A program made the position numbers and the translations under genes. From Mesostigma viride (taxonomy: Eukaryota > Streptophyta > Mesostigmatophyceae > Mesostigmatales > Mesostigmataceae), in NCBI GenBank assembly GCA_009746045.1, contig RPFO01000079.1:5300968-5364967 (forward strand): a DNA stretch of 64,000 bases, written 5' to 3'. Positions 35,101-47,100 of this stretch are shown piece after piece. Every line of letters begins with the position of its first letter. Positions within the stretch are counted from its first letter, which is position 1. The notes beneath the pieces are model-generated. The model saw only the letters and a list, made by a program, of their open reading frames with translations, had not been told where the DNA came from and did not search any database.

Positions 35101-38100
35101 GCCCTGTATGCCAACCGTTGATTATTGATACTAAAACAATTTGCTATTGATACTATAACATATTGTTATTGAAACTATAACATTTTCTTACTGATACTGT
35201 AACATTTTGTTGTTGATAATAAAACATTTTGTCTTTGATACTAAAGCATTTTTTATTTTGTTATTGATACTGTAACATTTGTTATTGATACTAAAACATT
35301 TTGTTATTGATACTGTAACATCTGTTACTGATACTGTAACAATCGTTATTGATACTAAAACATCTGTTATTGATGCTGGGATAACAGGCGGGTGCCCGCG
35401 TGGTCTACGCGGTGGAGGCCTCTGATATGGCGCGGCACGCGAGAGCGCTCGCCGCGGCCAACCCGACGTACAGCGACATTGTCAAGGTGAGCTACCGTGA
35501 TGTTGTCAAGGTGAGCTACAGCAACGCTGTCAAGGTGAGCTACAGCGATGTTGTCAAGGTGAGCTACCGTGACCTTGTCAAGGTAAGTCACAGTGACCTT
35601 GTCAAGATAAGGTACAGTGACCTTGTGGAGGTATGTTGCACCGGGATTTCCCCTCCATGGTGCATAAGTTGGTGTTGGTGGCAAGGAAGAAAGGCCGTGC
35701 ACTTTTCCACGCGCATGCATATTTTGAGGTTGCCTGTCCGTTTTCAACAAAGATGGGGCGGTGGCGGTTGCTATACTTGCTGGTTCACCGGAATGACAAA
35801 TTGGGCGCTGCTCGCCGATGCATCGGCGATGATGAATGTTGCGTGCCCACGGCATGAAGGGGGAAGTGGAGGGGGGGGCATGATGCATATGGGCGGGAAA
35901 TGGAAGGGAGCAAGGGAATGTGCCCCAGATCCAACTGTCATTCCTGTAGGCATCTTTGTGGTAGGCCCGTCGATGCCAGCCTCGGCTATTCTTTGCAGCA
36001 GATGCTGGTTGCAGGCGGTGCCTTCTTGGCTTCTTGGCTGGTCGGTCATCTTCAGCCCGCATGCATGCCCCCTGCCCCCATGTGCATGTCTCGTCGCCCC
36101 CCCCCCCCCCCCCCCGGCTGCACCCTGCAGGTGATCCAGGGCAAGGTGGAGGAGGTCTCCCTCCCCGAGAAAGTGGACATCATCGTCTCCGAGCCTGTGG
36201 GTATGTCCCGAGGCTTGTCTTGCCCTTTAAGGTCACACGCCGTCCCTTCTGGGCTTGTCTCGGCAGTTTGTGCCCGCGGCGCATGGGGCCGTGAGCCTTT
36301 GTGTCATCAGTGCATGGGCATGTAGGACCATTCTGTGCCTTAGGTATCTGGGGACGGTGAGGTGTTTCCGTAGGGCCCGCCCACCTGCTCTCTCATTTGG
36401 CGAGCGGACGGCGAATTCTCGTGTGGACACCCGTCACCATGTTAGATGACATCGCCATATATATATAACCCCTATTGAGTGATAGGGGCTTGTGGGGTAC
36501 CGGGGAGCTATTATTGAGTGATGATGATTGAGTGATAATTGAGTGATAAAATATTGGAGTTTTTTTGACTTTTTACTGACACCCGTCACGGGCTTACTGC
36601 CCCTTCTCAACCCCCGCCAACCTTGGCTCGAGGGTCGCCGGGCTTTAGAGGTGCTTTATAATGCTGGCATCCGTCACCACCAGCCGTGGGGCTGCCGCCT
36701 ACCGATCCCCTCCTACTCCCGAGCCTGGGGGTGCGATGGTTCGTGACGGGCGTGAAAAGTGTGACTTCCGTTTTGCTCAACCATGACCGACCGCGGACAG
36801 CGGGGTTGGGTGAGAACTGTGGGAGAAGGTTCGGCGTTCTGCCCAACTTTTATACCAAAAGCTTTTAAGAGTTGGGCAGAACGCGGGACCTCGAAAAGTC
36901 AAGCTCACCGCCCAGCGCGCACCCGGGTCGATGGGCGGCGTGAAAAATGTGACTTCCGTTTTGCTCAACCATTACCGACCGCGGACAGCGGGGGTGTGTG
37001 AGGACGGCGGGAGAAGGTTCGGCGTTCTGCCCAACTTTTATACCAAAAGCTTTTAAGAGTTGGGCAGAACGCGGGACCCCGAAAAGTCAAGCTCACCGCC
37101 CAGCGCGCACCTGGGTCGCTGGAAAACCCAGCCCTGGTCGGGAAATTCGCGGAACTTTCGTGCAGGGGTCTGCGTCCTCGCGGTACTCGGGAAGGGCGGG
37201 AGAGGGGGTGGCGGGGTTTAGCGAATGTCTCTCCAGAGTTGCAGTTGCTCCTTCACCTTCGCGAATGTCGGCGAAGAGATGGACTGCCTGCCCGTGACGC
37301 AACCGGCCATGATGGAGAGAACCGCGAGGTCCTCACACACCTTGTGAACGTCGTCGGGGTCGCCTCGCTACCTAGTGCGCGTGAGGCGGCGGCTAGGAGG
37401 GTCAAAGGATTGTCAAGCTGTTCTAACTCTAAACGGTAGTTGTCATCGTACGGGTCAGGCTTTCCGGCGATGATGCAGGATATGCGCGCCACCTCTGCGG
37501 CGTTGCGGGCCCGCTCGCTGCCGTCCTGGATGTACCCGCCACTACCCGGCTTGCAGGCCTCGATGCAGTTCAGAATGTCGTTCATGGTCACGAACATGTT
37601 GGAAGCTGTATAGATTCACGAAAAGAAAATTTTATTGATTAGTTATGTTTATTATCAGGGGATGGGGCGGGAGTCGGAGTGCCCTCGGAGTCTGGCGCGA
37701 TTTCAAAAGGGGCGTACACGACCTCATAGGCGCGCCTGTACGTCGGGCTCCTTCTAATCCTCCTTATTGACTCCTCCAGAATTTCTGAGTACTCGTAACC
37801 AAGCTTTAAACAGTTGCCCATAGAAGTGTTTCAACCTATGTTGAGCTTTTTTAACCTACTTGTGATGGCACTTGCACTTGTCGAACCCGCGAATTTTCTC
37901 AAAACGCAAGATGCAAAGAAACGACTCGTGGGTTAGTGGGATGAATTGTTTGTCATCAACTCCTCTGTCAATGTGCACTAAACCGATCTCGAGTCTCCCG
38001 CCATTCCTAAACAAGTGATCGTTTTTTAGGTTGAAAAATGCATGGTCGTTTATCACGGTGTACGAGGCGGCAACATCTTTGCATTCTTCCGTACATAGCA

Positions 38101-41100
38101 CGACACTGTCTTGTGGGTTATGCTCTCCTCCAGAAAAACTTGAAGAAACTAGTCCGACAAGCGAGTAATTTTCTTGGTTTTCCACGTCCTTGAGATATGC
38201 GAAATGGACCCCTCCGCGCCATGTGCTGTCTATGATAGGCGCTCTTGGGTCTGGCTTGATATCGAAAGAATAAATTCCATTGTACTCGTCGATTGTGTTC
38301 TGTGACGCGACAGAATCTAAAGCGATTTGGTAAATTGTGGGATAATCCATGGCTTTATTACAACTTATAAGAGATAATAGTTCTAGTCTTAAAGTTCTCT
38401 ACGCTGGGATGGCGGCGGGAGTGCCCCACTTGGCCACGAGGTATCCGCGGATCCGTTCAAGCTCCGCTGACGTTTTGGCGGTGTTGTAGATTAGGATCTC
38501 GCCGATCCACCCGTCAAAGGCACGACTCGCGTTGACCGAGTCTCCTCCAATAGAGAGATTTCCTGAACCAGTTGTAGGGTCCGATCCGATTCTGTTATAA
38601 CCAGCTCGTCCGTCGAAGCGGGTGAAAAGTGCGTTTGTACTGCTGTTGCATGAAATCGCCATGACGTGTGCCTTGTTGTCAAAGAACTGAGCCCTTGTGC
38701 TCACGGTTTCGTATACAGAACCGGGAGCGAATAGGAGAACGGTCTGTGCCTCTGACTGATAAGACATGAGATAACAATTGCCGTTCGACGATCCAAGCAT
38801 ATACCCTCTAATACCCGTATACCCCCCTACTACTGGATACGTCGCAGTCGTTAGCTGTTTGGCGACTAGGAGGATGCTCGCATTGACACCGACAGTGTTC
38901 CAGAAATTGTTCACGGTCTCTAACAAGCCAGACCGCGAGTTGATAAAGCGGAGGGACCGTTTCGAGTTCAGTTCAGCCGTATCCAGCGTAGGGCATTTGG
39001 TGGAAGTTGCCTGCGTCACGTGGTACCCGTTCGGCCCCTTGTCGTTCATCCGCATCACATTCCCGCCCGCCGTGTTTTGCTGGGTCGTGCCGGACGTGTC
39101 GCTGAACATCGTGGCGCTGTCGGACGGATCGTACCACGCGAACAGTGCGGGGTCCGTTGCCGGGTTGTAATTGTACGTGAATGACAGTGTGTTTGATGTC
39201 GTGTTTCCAAGCCCTGACGTCGCGCTCGTCACGGTGCCCGCGCCCATGCTTACCGTCGTCGCGAAGTCAGACATGGTAGGGGTCACGTCGAACGTGTACG
39301 TGGCGCCACTTCCCAACAAGTTGGACGCGGTTCCGTTGGTTACGGTGATGTCGCCCAACGAGAACCCGGCGACCGACGTGCTAAAAGTGGCCGTGACTGG
39401 GTAAACGGCACCCGTCGGGGTTCCGGACGCAAGAGTCACCGACGGATTCGCCGAGTACGTGAACGACAGTGTGTTAGATGCCACGTTGGCGTTCCCTGTC
39501 GATGCGTCAACAACAGCACCCGCGCCCACGCTAACGTTCGTGGCAGAATTGGCTGTAGTTGGCGTCACCTGGAAGGCGTACGACGCCCCGCTGCCGGTCA
39601 GGTTGGCGGCTGTCCCGTTTGTCACCGTGATATCGCCCAGCTCGAACCCCGTGACGGACCTGCTGAACGTGGCGGTCACGTCCACGGAACTGGTGGTGGG
39701 CGTCGAGCCCGCGGTCGTCGCGAGAGTCACCGTCGGAGGGGGCGAGTACGTGAAGGAGAGGGTGGAGGAGGCCGTGTTGCCGATTCCTAGCGTGTTGATT
39801 GCTGCGTTTGCTCCAACGCTGACGGTTGTCAGTGAATAAGCGACTGCCGGAGTCACCGTGAACGTGTAGGAGGTGTCGCTACCCGTTAAACCGGATGCAG
39901 TACCATTTATGACAGCGATATCACCCAAGGCGAAACCGGTGACTGGTTGGCTGAATGTTGCTGTAACTGCAATCGGGGAGGCGCTGGGATATGATCCTCC
40001 TGTAGCTGTTAATGTGATTGACGGCGCTATTCTTACCGGTTACGCTTCTTCCGCATCAAAGCAGGACAAACACCATACTCAAACGACATGGAGCTAGTAT
40101 ACTACCACAATGACACTATTTTTTTGGCAGAGGATACTGGAACTTGGGTTCCATCAGCGGGCCCTTCTTGGCCGGCAAGTTAGTCGCCGTGCCATTATCG
40201 GCCAGCTCAGGGGTGTCGAAGACCAGCGTGACTCTGTTGAGAGGATTCGCGGTGTATCGCGGGTCCTTGAGATAATCCATCGAATGCTATACACTAACCA
40301 TCAGACATTTTTACAGGTACACGGCCGCCTGCCGCCCTGCGCCGACGTCCATCTTCGCCTCCATCTCTACGAAGATGTACGAGACATGACCCGCACCCGC
40401 GCTGTCGACGCGCAGAGTCACTACCGATGCAGTGCCCCGTAGATCGAGACCGCTCTGGTACTCGGCGCCAGCACATGGCATGTTGAGGTGACAAGCCATG
40501 ACGAAATCGCTACCAGCCCATGTCTCGGGATTGATGTCTGCCCTTGCGCACGACAGACTGTTCCCCTGGTCATTGAAGGCGCTAACCAGGTTCACCCATG
40601 CCTCTGTGATGCCCATCCTGTACGCTGGTGTCTGATTGCTGCCGTTGATGTCGAACTGGAATCCGGTGAGGCCGTCGGCGGTGTGCGCGAACATGGTGTT
40701 GTATCGCGCGTTTGCCACATCAGCTGCGGCTGCTACCTGGACGGCCAACAACTTTGACGCGGATGCTGACGAGAGGGTAGCCTTGATGCTGTAGGTGTCG
40801 CCGGGAATCGTCTGTTTGGTCGATTGCCAGGTCTTCCACCTGAACGGCAAGGTGCCACCCTCAGCCAGCCGAGACGCGAAGATCTGAGAGACCACATCCT
40901 CTTGGAACCTGTACGTGTCGATCGAGAAATGGATGTCATTCAGCTCAAACCCGAGACCAGCCCCAGCCGCAACACCACCACCAGCAGCAGCTCCTGGGAT
41001 CATCACCCCGCCGTCCATGAGCGTGATGCGGATCTCGATCGGTGGAAAGAGACTGAGGTCGATGATTCGAGGGTCGCCGGACAAGAACCCGAGCCAGTTG

Positions 41101-44100
41101 TCAATAATACCCTTTTGTGCCGTGTTTTCTGTCAGGGTTACGTTAGCCGTGTCGTTGAGAGACCAACCGGCAGGCCCCTGAGAGTTGATAAATCCCTGTC
41201 CTCCATGGACCGTCAACAAAGTGTTGAAGAGCTGGGCGTAATCGTTGATCGAGTCCACAGACTGGCCACCAACCAGCACCTCGAGCCGCCTGATGAGCGA
41301 AGACGTGTACGGTGGAAACTTGCAAAAACCAGCCGTCGTAGTCGGTGTCGCTTCAAAGAACATGGCGAACGAGTGAAGGTCGGCAAACCCATGGGTAGGC
41401 AGCCGGACCGCCACCACCGACCCCTGCTTGATGCCGGAGTTGGCGGAGAGCGTGGAGAGCTGTACGCGGGACGTGGAGTGCTGACCGAGCGTCTTAATGA
41501 GGTACTGCATGGACTTCGGGATCGCGCGATTGTACCAAGAACCGTCAGAAGACATGGTGTGTGTTGTATACCTTCTACCTTAGATAAAAATCCGGCTAGC
41601 TTAGGAACTTACCAAGCAGCGGGTTGGACGCCCTGTGCGCGTCCACCTTCCTCTCGATGTGCGAAAGGGCGTCGAGTCCGGTCTTCGCGGCCTTGTAGAC
41701 CGTTCCCAAGACTGGGGAGCTTTCGAGGAGTTTGCTGGGAACGTGCCCGAGAGCTGCGTCCGCGGCACCGGCGGCACCCTTGATGAACCGCGCGCCCTCG
41801 CCGACTTTCCTGATCGCGTCCCCCGCCATGTGTCCGATTTTACGCGCGGTGCTCACGACTTTGCCGAAATCAAGCTTCATCCTCTTCGTTTATACCTACC
41901 TGGTTAGATAATCTTCTCGCAGGCAGAACGTCCTTGTCGAGCGCCATGTACTTGAGAATACCCCCGATCTTCCGCGCCTCGACCCCCATGGCCTTTTGCG
42001 GGGATATCCGGAAAGTCAGCTGAACCACCCAGTCGCTGTACAGCTGGATCGGTGCGTCGTCCTCGTCTAACAGGCGCAGGCTGATCGACCTAGGTGAGTC
42101 TCGTACGTGCTGCCACAGTGGACTCTGCGCCTGCCATATGATGGGCTCGAGAAATTTGGACAGGTTCGGACAACACGCCAACAGACCGCCGTAGACCGTC
42201 CCGTGGGTCGCCGAAACCACATTCCCGCGCACGATGTCCGAGTAAACATACACGGCCCGCAGCCGCCCGTTCGTGGCTGGTCGGTTGCTGTAAACGACGA
42301 ACTGGTCATTCGACTGATGAATGCCGGGTGTTAGCCCGAGGACCCGCCCGACCGACTCGCCAACCAGGAACTGGAACGGACTCTCTGCAACGAACGTGTA
42401 CCGACTATTGGCCCGATCATAGGTGACTGTGAAGCTGCTGTCGATTGTCAATAAAGTCGTCTCGATGTTCTGGCGGTTCTCGATGGTGGTCCACGACCCG
42501 ACCGGCAGCGAGACCGTGTGCGCCGTCGCCATCGTGACCTCAAAGGTGTTGTTATTGCTGTTGATGTGTGTCTGCTCGTAGGGAATCGTCAGCAGGGTCA
42601 GCCCCACGTCGTGGTAATCCTCTAGCAGGCCAGCAGGGATGTCCCAAATTGGATCATGGAGACCGCCCCTGGTCCTGTTCTCGGTCCTCAGCGTCAACGT
42701 CCTGCACTCCTGAACGTACTCCTTCATTCTCTACAATGACTTCAGAAGTTATTTCGTTCTTGCCGTGGATCACGACCTTGCCACTCTCTCCCGCAAGCCC
42801 ACGCGATTTCCTCTTGAGGACCCTCCTCTCCTTCCCGGTGAGCGGCTTGCTCCTACAGTACAGCATGGCTGCCTCGATGAACTCGCGAGGGGTGTCGGGG
42901 TAGAGTGTCATCCACTGGGCGATCTGCAGCATCTCGGCGTCGGAAAAGAGGTTGTCCATATTCATAGACCTTTGCAATATAGCATTCGAAATTTTTACAG
43001 GGGAGATTCACGAGACCCACTAATACCAGTAAGCTCCCCCCGTCTAAGGGCCCCGGATACGTGCTTCGGTTCCTTCTTCTTGATCATTGCTCTCAGATGC
43101 TGGTTCAGTCCTTGTTGGGTATTTGATTTTGGCTTTAACCCGCAATCCGCACATTCATAGTCGATACTAGAAAATCGCGACCCGCCTTCAAGTCTCGCTG
43201 GTTCTGGCGAGGCAGCTACTGGTGGTGCTACTGGGACAGACACTGGAGCGGCCGCTTCAGGTTTTTGGTCATAGGCGGACAAGGGAGGGTACGCGACAGG
43301 TTTAGCGTTTGCCATGATGGCGGACATCAACATCGCGTCCCTGAACCCGCGGATCTCGGCGACTTTGCCTTTCTTGGCGGGTCGGCGCACTGGGGTCGAG
43401 TGGATGATGATGGAGTTGGTCATCGTGCTCGTCGTGGGCATTTGGGCAGTGGTGCGGACCTTGCGGCGAGCCTTGTGTGCTTTCTTACTTGGGCGTTTTG
43501 ACGTCTTCCGAGGCATCATGTGCTTTATAACACTGTACTAAGATTTTAAACAGTCCACGTGATTGGGCCAAATATCTCCCCACTTGCCGGCAATCCTGAC
43601 TTGGACCTGCATTTGAGGGGCGGGTCGAGATACACCACAGCACTACCAGAACCCAGCGGCTTATCCACCCTCAAGAGTATCTCATACACCCCGTCAGCCT
43701 CGTCATAACCAGGCGCGACTCGCCAAGATGGACCGACAAGGAGCCTGCCGGTTGTGCCAGGCCCATAAATGAAATTCACGGCATCTGGCAGAAGTCTGTA
43801 GGGGTGGCCGATGTCCAGAAGGGCGGGCGCACCTTGCGTGAAATGGACCCGGAGATAGAACGCGCTAAGTGTGGTCGGGGGCGATATGACAGCCCCGTTT
43901 TGATCTCGAAAGCTCACAGTTCCCTTTGGTCCGAGTTCCCAGAGCTCTGGCTGCATGTAGTCATAGGCCACCGTTCGCATCCCGGTTATCGAGAATGGGA
44001 TTCTATGGGCCTCGCGCTCGTCTGTGTAGACAGCCTCATTGAGGTATGATGTCGTGCCTACTTGAAACCCCCCGTCTCCGTAAAATTTTGCAGTAGACGA

Positions 44101-47100
44101 GTCCATGTATACGAGGGTAGAGCTTGGATTGAAAGAGCCAGTCGGCAGGAACGTGGCGGTGAACAAATGTGTTAGACCTCCTAGAGAAGGTATGAAAGGC
44201 GTTGATAATTGGATTGATACATTGATCCACCTCTGACCAGCGCCATTTATACCTGATGAAGTAGTGAGTACCCCTCCCACCCATTCCGCCCCTTTTATAA
44301 TGGTGCTGAACAGGTTAGTAGTACTTAAGCTCCCATGGTTATAGTACAGCGACACCTCGAACTTTTTTATGTGTGGGAGGTCTGGTAGTACCCCATAGAC
44401 AGCAACTGGGTACGTCATGGGCGTATTCCCATGATTGTATGGCGGCAACTTGGCGACGGCGTGGACGATGTTATCTTTCGTTGTCAGAAGTTCCGTGTAA
44501 TAAAGGTTCGCCACCCCGGGAACAGGAGAGGAGAAGTAGTTACGGCCCATGATCGAACAAATTAGCGCTTGTGTGCCGCGGTGGGTAAGGCGCAAGGTGT
44601 CTCCAGAGCTCGAGTAAAGGCCTAAAGAGTTTGTGGTTGTGAGTGAGACAAACTCTGTGGTATTCGTGTCATCCACCAAACCGCTTTGGTTGATGATCAC
44701 CTGACTTCCGGTGTCGAGATAAAACACGATCCTGAGTTGACCAGGTGCGTATGGGGCCACAATTCCTGTCGGAGAGGCCGTGAAAATCCCTCCAACACCG
44801 TTAGATAACTTAGTCATGCTGCTTAGACCTGTCGGGGCCCCATAAGAGATGTATCGCTCAACCAGCCCGTCAGATCGCCTCCTGAACGCCACCCAGAAAA
44901 TCGTCTTGCTAGCCCACGTAGCGTCGAGGGTGTACTGTGTGGCAATCTTGAGGTTTTGATACAACCCGATCTTTCCCTCGGCTTTGTTTATATTGATCCC
45001 GCACACTGACCACCAGTTGTCTGCGGCACCCTGATTCCGCCAGCACTCGTGTCCGTCCGTAAATGCGGGATGGTACTTGCCAGTGATGTCATTGTGGTCT
45101 GATAAGGAAACGAATGCGCTACCAGACGGTACAACGATCTCGAAGCACACCAAGAACGGCCCATCGATCTCCTCGTCGGTGAACACCACGCACTTAGTTG
45201 GTGGAGTTATGTCATCAGCAGCAAGCGCGTTAAAGTTGGCGGGACTCGCCGTGTAGAGGTAATTCTCGTGTGTTGGCTGCAGAGTCGTTGTGTGGTCGCG
45301 TGAAAATTGGAACAGGCTATGGAACGTCGCAGCAGGACCAGTGACAGTCACCGTCTCTCCGGTGATGTTCGGGGTGTCGCGGGGACACGAGAAACGCGGG
45401 ACGACTTGCACCTCTTTCAGGGAGGGGTCTGGCAGGAGGTAGGCAATGCCCCCAGCACCGGTCACGGATCCCTGACTGACCCCGTTTGCCACCACCTCAA
45501 AACTGGCGGCAGTGTGCGCGCTACTGCCATAGCCCGTGTCGTGGTCCGCGTGCATCTGGACGCCTATTCTAGCCGGCTTGATCGTCGAGAAGAACCTGCT
45601 AGGGGATCGGATGGCGGGGACGAGAGGGTCGGTCTTCACCACGCCGATGATCACGCCCTTCCGCTGAGTCGTCGAGGTCGTTATGGTCCCGTCGTCGTAT
45701 ATTGTCACATCAGCCGACAGGTATTTCCCGTTGTCCGCCGAAGTCAACGCGCAGGTCACGGCGTCCTCCCCTCGCAGGCCTCCGTCTTCATCCAATTCGA
45801 TCCCGCCGTTGGGGCTAGTCAGAGAGACCTCGTCAACCTTCCAAGTGATAGGAAGCTTCCTTTGATAGGCGTACGGTGTCGTGTTCTGAATGCCCAAGGT
45901 GACCCCCGGTATCGCTCCATCGCCTATCAAGACCCACGTTTTGTGCGGCGTGGAATTCTCCCAGTAAGTCTCGTTCACCTGGTCGATCCGCCCTATGTCC
46001 CAGGCCGTTAGAGGGGCGTATGTGCGCGTGATGTGGAGGCCGTTAGAGAGTCTCTGCATCCTATTCAGGTCCCTAGTCGTCGCAAACCCGACCTGAGAGA
46101 AACTCATCAGTTTTCCAAAATACGCATGACCGGTGCTTCCAAAATGGATTTCGTCCATGTGAGGACCGTCTACAGTCTGGCTTGCGTTGATCGGATCCAA
46201 AGCCCCAAGAACCTGGACTTGGTACGTGCATTTCCCGTCGCTGTCTCCTCCCGTGACCGTGTAGGGAAGAAGTATGCGGATATCCTGATTGTTTGTGATC
46301 GTGAACGTAGTTCCAGGGGCAGACAAGGTGCCGTTCTCGTATTGGATCGTGAACATGGCGCTAGGGCTGGGCAATGTGGTGTATCCAACACTGTGCCTAT
46401 CAAATAGCCAGTCGATCTGATCGCGCGTCAATATTCGGTCTGCGACGATCTCGGAAATTGTCGCGTATTGGTCGAGCAGTCGCAAAGAGGAAATCCGAAT
46501 CCAATCTGCGACGATGCCCCCGTCGACCTCTAACATCCCGCTTGTCTCGCCTGTCGTGACGGCCGTCCATTCGCTGTAGTTGTCGCCCAGTCTCACTCGC
46601 GTCGGGGCGCTCGGGTATACGTAGCGGACCCCGTTAACGGTGATGTGCGAGTCGAAGGGATGGACCTGCAGCTGAAGGGACTGGAGATCGCTCTCGAGGT
46701 CCGCAATTCGCTCGTCCACCGTGTCCTCTCCGAGCCCTGTGCTCAGGTTATAATTGGCAGGATTCCCGCTAACCACGACCATGTTGTTCTAATATTATCT
46801 AAGACATTAACTATAGCGCCAATGAACCCAGTCCCAGACGCCCCAGATTCGCCAACGAGCCCCGCCGCCGCCGACGTGGAATCGACAGCACCCCAGGAGC
46901 CCGTAAAGACCGAGGAGGTTAGCAAGGCCGTGAAGTACAAGAAGGGCGCACAACTCTCCGAGGAGCAGAAGCAGGCCCTCAGGGACAAGATGCGGCCGTA
47001 CCACCAGAAGAGGAACGAGGAGCGCGCCAAGAAGCGCCAGGAGGAGCGCGAGGCCGAGATCACCAAGCGCAAGGTCCTTGAGAAGGAACTCGAACTCCAG

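Noticed and set aside
36543-37302. Short frames inside the PLV terminal repeats
   Set aside because: They run through hairpins and repeat units, occur in both TIRs with changes that ignore codon position, and lack promoter boxes.
45307-46011. 234-codon plus-strand frame opposite the giant fibre gene
   Set aside because: Shadow of the 1078-residue minus-strand gene; Arg/His/Asp-rich composition is typical of an antisense frame.
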